Notes under the pieces: model-generated | What the model was told of the DNA's origin: nothing | Databases searched by the model: none | What the model saw: the letters and a program-made list of their open reading frames with translations, nothing else | Assembly: GCA_910575245.1 (NCBI GenBank) | Contig: CAJTEN010000015.1 | Location: forward strand, 1 to 64,000 | Direction: 5' to 3' | Length of the DNA stretch: 64,000 bases | Source of the DNA: Clostridia bacterium | GTDB lineage: Bacteria > Bacillota > Clostridia > Lachnospirales > Lachnospiraceae | Shown: piece after piece, positions 8,177-17,521 of the stretch | Layout of the letters: every line of letters starts with the position of its first letter | Position numbering within the stretch: position 1 is the first letter of the stretch | Translations under genes and position numbers: made by a program

Positions 8177-9586
8177 ATGGGAGAAGCAACTAGAACAGAA
8201 ATTGAATATCGTGTCAAAGAAAAAATATCTGTTCGCGAGAAAGCATGCTATGGAGTCGGCGCCATGGCGGATGCTTTGATTTGGAGCAGCGTAAGCGCAT
8301 TTGGCACTTATTATTACACGAATTCGGCAGGGTTGGCGGCAGGTGCAGTTGGTACAATGTTTTTGGTATCACGCATCTTTGATGGGTTCTCTGATGTCTT
8401 GATGGGACTGATCATTGATAAGACACATTCGAAGCATGGGAAAGCGAGGCCATGGCTGTTATGGATGGCTATACCGTATGCACTGGCAGCAATTCTTCTG
8501 TTTTCTGTGCCGCAGTCATTCAGTCCGATTGCAAAGCTGGTTTGGGCATACATTACATATAATCTGGTATCTACAGTGACTTATACTGCGATCATCCAGC
8601 CATATGCAACGCTTGGAACCTTGATTACAGATAATCAGAGAGACAGGACGCATCTTAGTATTGCACGTATGGGAGTGGCAATGGTAGGGGCTGTATTGCT
8701 CAATTTTATCGTACTTCCGCTTGTAAACGGGTTCGGCGGAGATCCCAGTGCATGGACGAAGACATTTGCAATCTTGGGTGCAGTAGCAGTGGCTCTGTTC
8801 ATGATAGTATTCAAGAATACCAAAGAACGTCTTGGAACGGGAACGCTTGATATGGCGGATACTTTAGGAACAGCAGACAAGAAGAAAAGTACGATACCAA
8901 CAACGAAGGCACTGAAAGGTCTGGTCACAAATAAATATTGGATTAACCGTATCCTTTTTGGATTGCTAGTGACCATATCAACATCGACCACAGGTGTTAA
9001 TATTTATTACGCAACCTATTGGTTAGAAAACGATAGTATTATCGGTTTACTTGCCATTGCGAATGTAATTCCGATGGTTCTCTCTCTGATACTGGTAACG
9101 CAGATATCCGGTAAAATAGGACCCCGCAATACGGTACAGATTGGTTTGGGAATCATGGTGGCAGGGCTTGTGCTGCAACTTATTGCGCCCAGAAATCTTC
9201 CGCTTGTACTGGTAGGGTATGCAATTCGTGGTTTTGGCACTGGACTTGGAACCACGCTTCTTTTGGTCATGCTTGGGGATACCATTGATTATGGTGAATG
9301 GAAAAATGGATTCCGTACAGAGGGTTTGATTTTTTCAGCATCTAATATAGGGACAAAGATTGGTTCAGGACTTGGGGCAGCGCTTTTAGGCTGGTGTCTT
9401 GCATGGGGCGGTTTCAATGCAGAAGTAGCGGTACAAAGTTCAAGTGCAATGAATGCAATTCTTGTTGTATTTACAGTAGTTCCATTGGTTGCGGCAGTGT
9501 TGGCGTTTGTTTTGAACCTGCTTTATGACTTGGATAAAAAAATGCCGCAGATATTATCCGATTTAAAGCAAAGGGCAGGGGCATAG
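8177..9586 (+). CDS. GPH-family sugar:cation symporter
   Basis: About 469 residues from the ATG at 8177, chosen because GGAGG lies at 8164-8168; an in-frame ATG at 8144 lacks a ribosome site. About 12 membrane helices. The RIFDGFSDVLMGLIIDKT segment near residue 65 and GDTIDYGEWKNG near residue 370 are typical of glycoside-pentoside-hexuronide symporters. It begins an operon with GH51 and GH3 enzymes, so its substrate is probably an arabinose- or xylose-containing oligosaccharide. A paralogue at 17.5 kb serves the second operon. Confidence 0.9.
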   Translation: MGEATRTEIEYRVKEKISVREKACYGVGAMADALIWSSVSAFGTYYYTNSAGLAAGAVGTMFLVSRIFDGFSDVLMGLIIDKTHSKHGKARPWLLWMAIPYALAAILLFSVPQSFSPIAKLVWAYITYNLVSTVTYTAIIQPYATLGTLITDNQRDRTHLSIARMGVAMVGAVLLNFIVLPLVNGFGGDPSAWTKTFAILGAVAVALFMIVFKNTKERLGTGTLDMADTLGTADKKKSTIPTTKALKGLVTNKYWINRILFGLLVTISTSTTGVNIYYATYWLENDSIIGLLAIANVIPMVLSLILVTQISGKIGPRNTVQIGLGIMVAGLVLQLIAPRNLPLVLVGYAIRGFGTGLGTTLLLVMLGDTIDYGEWKNGFRTEGLIFSASNIGTKIGSGLGAALLGWCLAWGGFNAEVAVQSSSAMNAILVVFTVVPLVAAVLAFVLNLLYDLDKKMPQILSDLKQRAGA

Positions 9587-9613
9587 AGGAAAAAAGTAAA
9601 GGAAAATGGAAAT

Positions 9614-11137
9614 ATGGCACAATATTTAATAAATTACCTTGAACGAAAATCAAAAATAAATAAAGAGATTTATGGGAATTTTACAGAACATCTTGGGAGA
9701 TGCATTTATGACGGCATATGGGTTGGAAAGGATTCTGTTATTCCTAATATTAATGGAGTAAGAAAGGACATTATCGATGCTTTCAAAGAGATTAAGGTTC
9801 CAGTGCTGCGTTGGCCGGGTGGCTGCTTTGCAGACCAGTATCATTGGAAAGACGGTATTGGATCTATAGAGCAGCGTAAGAGAATCGTGAATAAAACATG
9901 GGGCAATGCTGTGGAGGATAACAGTTTTGGAACCCATGAGTTCATGGATATGTGCGAAGAGATAGGATGCGATGCTTATATCGCCGGAAATCTTGCGACT
10001 GGAAGTATTCAGGAAATGCTGGATTGGATTGAATACATAACTGGTGATGGTGATTCTGAAATGGCGAATCTGCGCCGTAAGAATGGACGGGAGGAACCAT
10101 GGAAACTTACTTGGTTTGGAATCGGTAATGAAGTATGGGGATGTGGCGGGGAAATGATGCCGGATTACTATGTGAATCAATACCGCCAGGCATACCATTT
10201 CTTATCCCAAAAAGGATTTATGACAAGCAGCAGCTTGAAATTTATTGCCTCTGGACCGGGGAGTGATGATTATGAATGGACGGATAAGGTCACAGATGGC
10301 TTGACAACACAGACTTATTGCATGAGCCAGATAAAATCAGATCCTTTGATGGACGGTCTTTCTTTCCATCATTATGTTTTTGGTGGAGATGGATATTTCA
10401 ATTTGAGACGCGCACGCGAGTTTGATGAAAAAGAGTGGTATGACATCATCAGAAAAGCGGCAGAAACAGAAGAACTGATTACCCGTCATGATACGGTAAT
10501 GACCCGTCATGATCCGGAGAAAAAGGTTGGGCTGATGATAGATGAATGGGGTGCATGGTACGGAAGTGAAGAAGGAACCAATCCGGCGTTCTTATTCCAA
10601 CAGAACACAATGTGTGATGCGATCCTCGCTGCTGTTTACTTGAATATTTTTAATAAGCATTCTGACAGGATCAAACTGGCAACAATTGCTCAGGCAGTCA
10701 ATGTATTGCAGTCTGTCGTGCTGACCGAAGGTGAAAAAATGATTCTGACACCAACATATTATGTGTTTGAATTATTTAAGAAACATCAGGATGCGGTTCT
10801 GCTTGGCTCCTATATGGAGAATCGGGAAATCGGCGTGGACGAGGTAAAGGTAAATAATTTATTTGAGTCCAGCTCCATTGACGCAGATGGAAATGTGGCG
10901 GCTACTATCTGCAATACGTCGATAGATAGTTCTGAGCAGATAGAAACCACATTATTCGGAGCGGAAATTGAAAGTATAAAGGCAAGAATATTGGCACAGG
11001 ATGCACATGCATGCAACACATTTGAAGAACCTGAGAATGTGGTAATAAAAGATTTTGACGTAATATGTTCCGGGAACAGGATTGATTTTGAGATACCTGC
11101 AGGATCCATAGTTGAACTTTCTATTAAAGTAAAATAA
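9614..11137 (+). CDS. GH51 alpha-L-arabinofuranosidase
   Basis: 507 residues, full family length, with no signal peptide, so intracellular. The TIM barrel includes IYGNFTEHLGR near the N-terminus and LRWPGGCFADQYHW. The acid/base Glu lies near residue 173 in GIGNEVWG and the nucleophile Glu near 311 in MIDEWGAW. A beta-sandwich follows from about residue 390. The enzyme releases terminal arabinofuranose from arabinoxylo- or arabino-oligosaccharides imported by the upstream symporter. It ends in TAATG, overlapping the next gene. Confidence 0.95.
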   Translation: MAQYLINYLERKSKINKEIYGNFTEHLGRCIYDGIWVGKDSVIPNINGVRKDIIDAFKEIKVPVLRWPGGCFADQYHWKDGIGSIEQRKRIVNKTWGNAVEDNSFGTHEFMDMCEEIGCDAYIAGNLATGSIQEMLDWIEYITGDGDSEMANLRRKNGREEPWKLTWFGIGNEVWGCGGEMMPDYYVNQYRQAYHFLSQKGFMTSSSLKFIASGPGSDDYEWTDKVTDGLTTQTYCMSQIKSDPLMDGLSFHHYVFGGDGYFNLRRAREFDEKEWYDIIRKAAETEELITRHDTVMTRHDPEKKVGLMIDEWGAWYGSEEGTNPAFLFQQNTMCDAILAAVYLNIFNKHSDRIKLATIAQAVNVLQSVVLTEGEKMILTPTYYVFELFKKHQDAVLLGSYMENREIGVDEVKVNNLFESSSIDADGNVAATICNTSIDSSEQIETTLFGAEIESIKARILAQDAHACNTFEEPENVVIKDFDVICSGNRIDFEIPAGSIVELSIKVK

Positions 11138-11412
11138 TGGCTGAAAGAGTATGTAAATGGTGCAAATATATAGAAAGCCTTCAGGACAGAGATTTAGAAG
11201 AAGAATTGCAGCAGTATATTGCCAATATGCCTGAAGAACTTAAAGTTTCAGATGAAATTTTCAATGAACGTTTAAAGCAATGCAATGTTTGTGAGTATTG
11301 CCATCAGGGGATTTGCAGATTTTGCGGATGTTTTGTAGCGGCGCGTGCAGCAAAAAAGAAAATGTATTGCCCGCATCCTGAAAAATCAAAATGGGAACAG
11401 GTAAGAGTATAA
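11137..11412 (+). CDS. Small Cys-rich protein, DUF6171-like
   Basis: 91 residues with nine cysteines, including CKWC, CNVCEYC and CRFCGCF, then CPHP near the C-terminus, resembling a two-zinc-ribbon arrangement. I recognise it as DUF6171-like. Translation is coupled to the GH51 gene through TAATG. Function is unknown; zinc binding is an inference from spacing. Its place inside a glycan operon is unexplained and may be incidental. Confidence 0.7.
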   Translation: MAERVCKWCKYIESLQDRDLEEELQQYIANMPEELKVSDEIFNERLKQCNVCEYCHQGICRFCGCFVAARAAKKKMYCPHPEKSKWEQVRV

Positions 11413-11463
11413 ATATATACAGATAATTAACCATAAGTTTAGGAAAGGAGACAAGTAGAAATT

Positions 11464-13878
11464 ATGAGTAAATTACCTTATCAAAATGAATCGTTGCCTA
11501 TTGAGGAAAGAATTGACGATCTGATGGAGCGCATGAGCGTAGAGGAGAAAGTAAAGCAGCTCACCTGTGCAATGTATATTCCGGTCATGCCTATTGAAAA
11601 GCAGGATCTAAAGGATGGGATCGGTTCATTTACAATCATGGGAAGCCAGAATGTTGCGGGGGATATCCGAAAAGCTCAGGAATATGTTATGGAACATTCA
11701 GAGCATGGGATTCCGGCATTGGTTCATGGGGAAGCATTGTCAGGACCGGTATCCATTCCGGCGGCTAATCTTTTTCCCACATCGATCAGCCTTGGGGCAA
11801 CTTTTGAACCGGAAATGGCTGAGAAAATGTCAGAAGGAACCAGAAAACAGATGTATGCAGTCGGAATGCGGCATGCCCTGTCACCGGTAGCGGATCTTGG
11901 AAGAGACCTTCGTTTTGGAAGATGCAGTGAGGGCTATGGCGAGGACCCGACATTAGGAGCGGCTATGACGGTTGCCTTTGTAAAAGGACTGCAGGGTGAG
12001 GATTTGAAGGAGGGCATTGCATGTACCGGAAAACATTTTCTTGGGTACTCCCAGTCCGAAAACGCAATGAATATGCATAAATCTCTGGCGACACCACGGG
12101 AATTGCGGGAGGTATTTGCAAAACCGTTTGAGGCTGCAATCCACATGGCGGATATGAAGTGTGTGATGAACTGTTATTCTGAGGTAGAAGGTCAGCCGAT
12201 GTGTGCAAATAAAAAAATCCTGACTGATATGCTTCGTGATGATATGGGATTTGAAGGTCTTGTTGTCTCTGATTATAATTCCATCCGTCATGTCATGCAT
12301 GATTTCAAGCTGACAGATAATATGCTGGATGCCAGCAGATTGTGTTTGGAAGCAGGACTGGATGTGGAGCTGCCGACAAGGATGGGATATAATGATCAGT
12401 TTGCAGAGGCTGTGAAGAATGGAGATATCGATATTGCATATGTTGACCGTTCTGTCAGAAGGATTTTAAGGCTGAAGTTTGAATTAGGACTGTTTGAAAA
12501 CCCTTATCCGCATGAAGAACTTCTCCCGGCGGCGATGGATAATACGGAAAATAATAGATTTTCTCATGAGGCAGCCTGCAAGTCCATGACGCTTATGAAA
12601 AATAACGGTATCCTGCCGATTCGTGATAAAAGCAAGAAACTGCTTGTGGTTGGTCCGATCGGTAACAGTTTGAGACTTTTAATCGGACATTATACGCATG
12701 TAGCATTGATGGAAATGCTGATGCTCATGATGACGCAGGGAAAAGAAGTGCAGCCGGGTGTTAATCCTGATGACGTAATGGATGAAGACGATAAGAAAAA
12801 GAATGGTGCATTTGATGATGTGGCAGCAAAAATGACTACCAGCAATCTGGAAGATAAACACATTCTGGATCCGATGATCCGTAAGATGTATCCGGAAGCG
12901 AAAACAATACTGGAAGCACTCCGCGAAATCTTTGATGCGGTAGAATTTGTAGAAGGATGTGATTACAAAGGTGATGATGCGAGCCATATAGCGGAAGCTG
13001 TAGAAGCTGCAAAACATGCAGACATAGTTATCATGGCAGTTGGAGGAAAGAACGGACTGGGTGGTTCCTGTACTACTGGTGAAGCAGTAGACAGCAGTTC
13101 TCTGGATTTAATGGGACAGCAGGAGAAGCTGATGCGGGAGGTGTTTGCAGCCAATCCGAATATGGTTATCGTACATACGGATGGACGTCCGCTTTGCAGT
13201 GAGTGGGCATATGAGAATGTACCGGCAATTATTGAGGGATGGCTTCCTGCAATTTATGGCGGTCAGGCGATTGCAGAAGTAATCAGCGGTATTTATAATC
13301 CTGCAGGAAGAACGCCGCTCAGTGTACCCAGAAGTGCAGGACATCTTCCACTGTATCATTATCAGAATAATGGTTCTTCCGCACCGCATGACAAAGGACT
13401 GATCGATACCGGATATATTGACAGCAGCAGTACAGCATTGGCTTCTTTTGGACATGGTCTGAGTTATACAGAGTTTGCGTACAGAGATTTCAGTGTGAAA
13501 AAGTATGACGGAAGTCTGATAAAAGCCAGTGTTGTGGTAGAGAATATTGGAGATGTTGATGGCGAAGAGGTAGTACAGCTTTATGGAAAAGATCTTTATG
13601 CATCTGTCATCCGCCCGAGGCAGGAGCTGGCAGGATTTAAAAGAATCAGTTTGAAAGCGGGAGAGAGCAAGCGGGTAGTATTTATGTTTGACCTGAATCA
13701 GTTTGCTTTTGAAGATGCAGATTACAACTGGATTCTGGAAAAAGGTGATTTTGAATTCTTTGTTGGCGGCAGCAGTGACGACCAAAGATTAAGTGCGGTA
13801 TGCAGGCAGGAAGATACCGTTTCTGTTAACCCGAATAAGCGTAGTTTTTATGCAGAAGCATTGGTAGAAGCATTATAA
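11464..13878 (+). CDS. GH3 beta-glycosidase (beta-xylosidase/glucosidase type)
   Basis: 804 residues without a signal peptide. The GH3 N-terminal barrel has GKHFLGYS and the nucleophile Asp near residue 270 in VVSDYNS. A C-terminal alpha/beta domain and an Fn3-like domain (SFGHGLSYTEF, then EVVQLY) follow. An insertion of about 70 residues, rich in Met and acidic residues near 410-490, may shape the active site. The likely role is cleavage of cytosolic beta-linked oligosaccharides. AAAGGAG at 11442 is a rather distant ribosome site. Last gene of the operon. Confidence 0.92.
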   Translation: MSKLPYQNESLPIEERIDDLMERMSVEEKVKQLTCAMYIPVMPIEKQDLKDGIGSFTIMGSQNVAGDIRKAQEYVMEHSEHGIPALVHGEALSGPVSIPAANLFPTSISLGATFEPEMAEKMSEGTRKQMYAVGMRHALSPVADLGRDLRFGRCSEGYGEDPTLGAAMTVAFVKGLQGEDLKEGIACTGKHFLGYSQSENAMNMHKSLATPRELREVFAKPFEAAIHMADMKCVMNCYSEVEGQPMCANKKILTDMLRDDMGFEGLVVSDYNSIRHVMHDFKLTDNMLDASRLCLEAGLDVELPTRMGYNDQFAEAVKNGDIDIAYVDRSVRRILRLKFELGLFENPYPHEELLPAAMDNTENNRFSHEAACKSMTLMKNNGILPIRDKSKKLLVVGPIGNSLRLLIGHYTHVALMEMLMLMMTQGKEVQPGVNPDDVMDEDDKKKNGAFDDVAAKMTTSNLEDKHILDPMIRKMYPEAKTILEALREIFDAVEFVEGCDYKGDDASHIAEAVEAAKHADIVIMAVGGKNGLGGSCTTGEAVDSSSLDLMGQQEKLMREVFAANPNMVIVHTDGRPLCSEWAYENVPAIIEGWLPAIYGGQAIAEVISGIYNPAGRTPLSVPRSAGHLPLYHYQNNGSSAPHDKGLIDTGYIDSSSTALASFGHGLSYTEFAYRDFSVKKYDGSLIKASVVVENIGDVDGEEVVQLYGKDLYASVIRPRQELAGFKRISLKAGESKRVVFMFDLNQFAFEDADYNWILEKGDFEFFVGGSSDDQRLSAVCRQEDTVSVNPNKRSFYAEALVEAL

Positions 13879-13890
13879 AACAAAGAAATA

Positions 13891-13926
13891 AGAAGGAATT
13901 TCGCGCTTTGTGGTGAAATTCCTTCT
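13891..13926. terminator. Bidirectional terminator between converging genes
   Basis: AGAAGGAATTTC at 13891-13902 pairs perfectly with GAAATTCCTTCT at 13915-13926. T-rich sequence follows on the plus strand and on the minus strand. It separates the GH3 gene from the TetR gene. Confidence 0.85.
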
Positions 13927-13942
13927 TTTATGGATAGAATTA

Positions 13943-14491
13943 TCACTTCTTAAAGTGATTAAGACCGGCTTCTATAAACTCGTGGATTAACTTTTCACGC
14001 TGGAGATTATAATCGTGTGCCAGCACGCGCTGGTCGTAAGCAAAATCAGCTCCGATTATGTAATCTGCAAGCCAATCCTGTTCTTCACTGGAGAGAGTAG
14101 TGCCTGCGAACATCTGCTCTATCAAAATTTTTTTGCCAAAAGTAATGAATTTCTTAAACGCATGCATAGGATACTCGGTACGCATCAGTATCATATACAG
14201 GTCATTGTTGTTGCGGATGATATCATGGGTATCAAGCATACTGTCCATAGGGGTGTTCTTCGCATGTGGCTTTATTGCTTCTATCAGCTTGTCACAAAAT
14301 TCATTCTGTAATTCTTCCAGAATCTGATAACAGTCTGAATAATGAAGATAAAATGTACTGCGGCTGATCTCTGCGGCTGCACAGATTTCAGTCACTGAAA
14401 TTTTACCGATAGGTTTTTGCTGGAGCAATCCCATAAAGGTTTCGCGGATGATCTGTTTTGTATAGGTAGTCCTGCGGTCTTCTTTTTTCAT
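13943..14491 (-). CDS. TetR-family regulator, second of a pair
   Basis: 182 residues. The N-terminal helix-turn-helix reads KISVTEICAAAEISRSTFYLHY, the TetR signature; the remainder is a helical ligand/dimer domain. The start codon overlaps the stop of the upstream TetR gene (ATGA), so the two are co-translated. The protein is clearly related to its partner along its whole length, so this is a tandem duplication. They may form heterodimers, a point inferred from coupling. Likely target: the divergent GH3 operon promoter. Confidence 0.9.
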   Translation of the reverse strand: MKKEDRRTTYTKQIIRETFMGLLQQKPIGKISVTEICAAAEISRSTFYLHYSDCYQILEELQNEFCDKLIEAIKPHAKNTPMDSMLDTHDIIRNNNDLYMILMRTEYPMHAFKKFITFGKKILIEQMFAGTTLSSEEQDWLADYIIGADFAYDQRVLAHDYNLQREKLIHEFIEAGLNHFKK

Positions 14492-15063
14492 AGATGCTCC
14501 TTTCGGGGAAGAAAGCCATTCAATCCGTTTGCAACAAAATTATGGATGATTTCTTCACGATGCAGGTTATCATCAAGTTCATGGGCAAAGCGTGTGGTAT
14601 TTGCAAAAGAGCCTCCGATGATATAGTGGGCGATCCAGTCAGCTTCTTCTGCGGTTAACGAGGTCTTTTCCGTTAATTGGGAAATCAGAAACTGTTTGCA
14701 GTAATCTGTAAATTTTTTAAAAGAATGCATCGGCTGGTCTGAGCGGATCAGTAAAAGGTAAAGGTCACTGTCATCCCGGATGATTTTGTGTGTATCCAGA
14801 ATGATATCGAGGGGAGCGTTATCTTTGTGTTCTTCCATGTAAGCGATCAATTTATCACAGAAGCGCTCCTGTTCCTGTTCAAGCACATGATGGCAGTCTA
14901 TGTAATGAAGATAAAAGGTACTTCGGTTGATTTCTGCTATTTTGCAGACTTCCGATACGGTAATCTTATCAATAGGCTTCGTTTGGAGAAGCTGAAAGAC
15001 AGCATCCCGGATCACTCCTTTTGTATAGGCATTTCTACGGTCTTCTTTTCTTGGTTTATTCAT
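14488..15063 (-). CDS. TetR-family regulator, first of a pair
   Basis: 191 residues from the ATG at 15063, chosen for the AAGGAG ribosome site just upstream on the minus strand; the open frame continues another 13 codons without one. The helix-turn-helix KITVSEVCKIAEINRSTFYLHY lies near residue 30. It diverges from the GH3-GPH operon with about 210 bases between, the usual layout of a local repressor. The inducer is unknown, presumably a sugar or its metabolite. Confidence 0.9.
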   Translation of the reverse strand: MNKPRKEDRRNAYTKGVIRDAVFQLLQTKPIDKITVSEVCKIAEINRSTFYLHYIDCHHVLEQEQERFCDKLIAYMEEHKDNAPLDIILDTHKIIRDDSDLYLLLIRSDQPMHSFKKFTDYCKQFLISQLTEKTSLTAEEADWIAHYIIGGSFANTTRFAHELDDNLHREEIIHNFVANGLNGFLPRKEHL

Positions 15064-15159
15064 ATCAAGGTCTCCTTCTGACAGAATGATATAAGACTTC
15101 ATGATAAATATTCATTTCGGTATTAAAGTTATGGACAATTTTTTGAATGTGTTGCGGAC

Positions 15160-15213
15160 TGTACAAATTACCGTACATTGAGGATTGTATCAGTTCCATG
15201 TGCCTATTATAAT
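15160..15213 (+). promoter_or_regulatory. Promoter and putative TetR operator of the GH3-GPH operon
   Basis: The inverted repeat TGTACAAATTACCGTACA lies at 15160-15177, immediately before a promoter with -35 TTGTAT (15185-15190), 17 bp and -10 TATAAT (15208-15213). Position and symmetry suit an operator for the divergently transcribed TetR pair. Confidence 0.65.
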
Positions 15214-15277
15214 ACAGAAAAGGAAAGAAAACAACACGTGTTTATAATTATACAAAGTGAACGGAGGGAGATATTTG

Positions 15278-17497
15278 ATGAAAAAAAGCGAGAAAGATAC
15301 AAAGCGGGCGAATGAACTGCTGGCAAAGATGAGCCCGCAGGAGAAGATAGGACAGCTTCATCAGGTGTGGGGGATCGATCTGATTCCGGATGCGCCAAAG
15401 CCTGATGATATGGTGCGTCAGGGGCTGGTCGGTTCGATGCTTTATGTAATCGAACCAAAGAGAAAAAATGAATTGCAAAAGATTGCTGTGGAAGAAAGTC
15501 CTTCCGGAATTCCATTGCTATTTGGTTCCGATGTGGGGCATGGATACCGCACAGGATTTCCGATCCAACTGGCAATGGCATCTTCATGGGATACGGAGGT
15601 GGAAAAACGTGCAGCAGAGATCATCGCAAAAGAGGCAAGTGCAGACGGACTGCATTGGACCTTTTATCCGATGGTTGATATTTGCAGGGATACGCGCTGG
15701 GGTAGAATCATCGAAGGCGCCGGGGAAGATCCCTATCTTGGGGCAGCAATGGCAGCAGCGCAGGTGGAAGGTTTTCAGGGGCAGCAGATAGGTGCTCCGG
15801 ATCATCTGATGGCGTGTGCAAAGCATATGGCCGGGTATGGTGCGGCGGATGCCGGCAGGGATTACGATCCGGTAAATATTTCAGAAGCCGAACTACGGAA
15901 TGTTTACCTTCCGCCTTTTAAGGCGGCAGTCGATGCCGGTGTGGGAACGATCATGAGTGCCTATATGGATTTAAATAACGTTCCGGCCAGTGCGAATGGG
16001 CATCTGCTTCAGGACATCCTGCGGAAGGAATGGGGATTTGAGGGATTTGTAGTCAGTGATGCGAGCGCAATCCGGAATCTTGTTACGGAAGGTTTTGCAA
16101 AGGACATAAAGGATGCGGCTAAAAGGGCATTCAAAGCTGGGGTAAATATGGATATGAGCAGTTTTTCTTATATCCAGAGCATTGGGGATCTGTTGGCAGA
16201 CGGGCAGATTACGATGGAAGAATTAGACAATACTGTAAGACCGATCCTTGAAATGAAATCTGCGTTAGGATTATTTGAGCATCCGTATGTGGAGGAGGGG
16301 AAACTGGCAGAAGTAGTGTCTGACCCGAAACACCGGGAGGAAGCCAGAAGGGCAGCACAGCGTTCCATGGTTCTTCTAAAAAACAACGGACAAACGCTTC
16401 CGCTGAAAAAGGATATTAAGAAACTGGCAGTGATCGGACCGCTTGCAGATTCTCAGGACGCAACGGAAGGCGTGATAGGGTTATTCAATGAACCGGGAGC
16501 GGTTACGGTTCTTACGGGTATCAGGAACAAGATTCCCGATGCAGAAGTTCTTTATGCGCCGGGACCGTGGATCAAACGTGATATTCCGAATGCGGTCAGC
16601 GATATTATGCCGGATTTCTGCGGAAATAAAGAGAAAGCAGCACAGACTGAGGAAGAAGCGGAAATTGCTTTCAGGGAGGCGGTTGAAACTGCAAAGCAGG
16701 CGGATACCGTTGTGGCAGTCATGGGTGAAGGAATCGATATGAGCGGGGAAGCATCCAGCAGGTCGTTTCTTGGTCTGCCCGGACGTCAGACAGAATTGCT
16801 GAAAGAAATATCGAAACTTGATAAAAAAATAATTTTGGTACTTTTGAATGGGCATCCGTTAAGCATTGCGTGGGAAGCAGAGCATATTCCGGCAATTCTA
16901 GAAGCATGGCAGCCGGGATGGGAAGGAGGAAATGCAGTTGCAGATATTCTTTTTGGAGACATAAATCCGGGAGGCAAGATGCCTGTCTCGGTTCCCAGAA
17001 ACGCAGGACAGCTTCCGATGTATTATATGCGGAATAACACACACAGACCTGAAAGCGCTGGTGACGGGCTGTTTACATCGAGATATTGGGACAGTCAAAG
17101 CACGCCTTTGTTTGCATTTGGGCATGGGTTAAGCTATACGTCATTTACATTTAATAACCTGAGATTAGACAAGGAACAGTTGAAGATTGGGGAAACATTG
17201 AATGTGAGTGTTGATGTAACTAATACAGGAGACATGGCTGGGGATGAAGTGGCACAGATTTATATTCATCAAAGATATGGTTCAGATTCCCGTCCGATGA
17301 GGGAACTGAAATGCTTTGAGAGAGTGACACTGATGCCGGGAGAAACGAAAACCTTGAATTTTAAACTTGGAGCAAAAGAACTGACTTACTGGAGCACTGC
17401 AAAAGGTGATTACACGCAGGATGAAACGGTGATAGATATCTGGGCAGGAGGAAATCTGAATGCGGAACTTCATAAGGAGATAGAAGTTATAAAATAA
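15278..17497 (+). CDS. GH3 beta-glucosidase (BglX-like)
   Basis: 739 residues from the ATG at 15278 (GGAGGG at 15263-15268); the TTG-type frame seven codons upstream is less likely. No signal peptide is visible, so it is cytosolic. Barrel motifs include PMVDICRDTRWGRI and the nucleophile Asp near residue 261 in VVSDASAI. A second domain and an Fn3-like domain (FGHGLSYTSF, EVAQIY) follow. It resembles bacterial BglX, which cleaves beta-glucosides. First gene of an operon of five carbohydrate genes. Confidence 0.92.
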   Translation: MKKSEKDTKRANELLAKMSPQEKIGQLHQVWGIDLIPDAPKPDDMVRQGLVGSMLYVIEPKRKNELQKIAVEESPSGIPLLFGSDVGHGYRTGFPIQLAMASSWDTEVEKRAAEIIAKEASADGLHWTFYPMVDICRDTRWGRIIEGAGEDPYLGAAMAAAQVEGFQGQQIGAPDHLMACAKHMAGYGAADAGRDYDPVNISEAELRNVYLPPFKAAVDAGVGTIMSAYMDLNNVPASANGHLLQDILRKEWGFEGFVVSDASAIRNLVTEGFAKDIKDAAKRAFKAGVNMDMSSFSYIQSIGDLLADGQITMEELDNTVRPILEMKSALGLFEHPYVEEGKLAEVVSDPKHREEARRAAQRSMVLLKNNGQTLPLKKDIKKLAVIGPLADSQDATEGVIGLFNEPGAVTVLTGIRNKIPDAEVLYAPGPWIKRDIPNAVSDIMPDFCGNKEKAAQTEEEAEIAFREAVETAKQADTVVAVMGEGIDMSGEASSRSFLGLPGRQTELLKEISKLDKKIILVLLNGHPLSIAWEAEHIPAILEAWQPGWEGGNAVADILFGDINPGGKMPVSVPRNAGQLPMYYMRNNTHRPESAGDGLFTSRYWDSQSTPLFAFGHGLSYTSFTFNNLRLDKEQLKIGETLNVSVDVTNTGDMAGDEVAQIYIHQRYGSDSRPMRELKCFERVTLMPGETKTLNFKLGAKELTYWSTAKGDYTQDETVIDIWAGGNLNAELHKEIEVIK

Positions 17498-17521
17498 ATC
17501 AAAGAGAAGGAGAAAAGCGTT

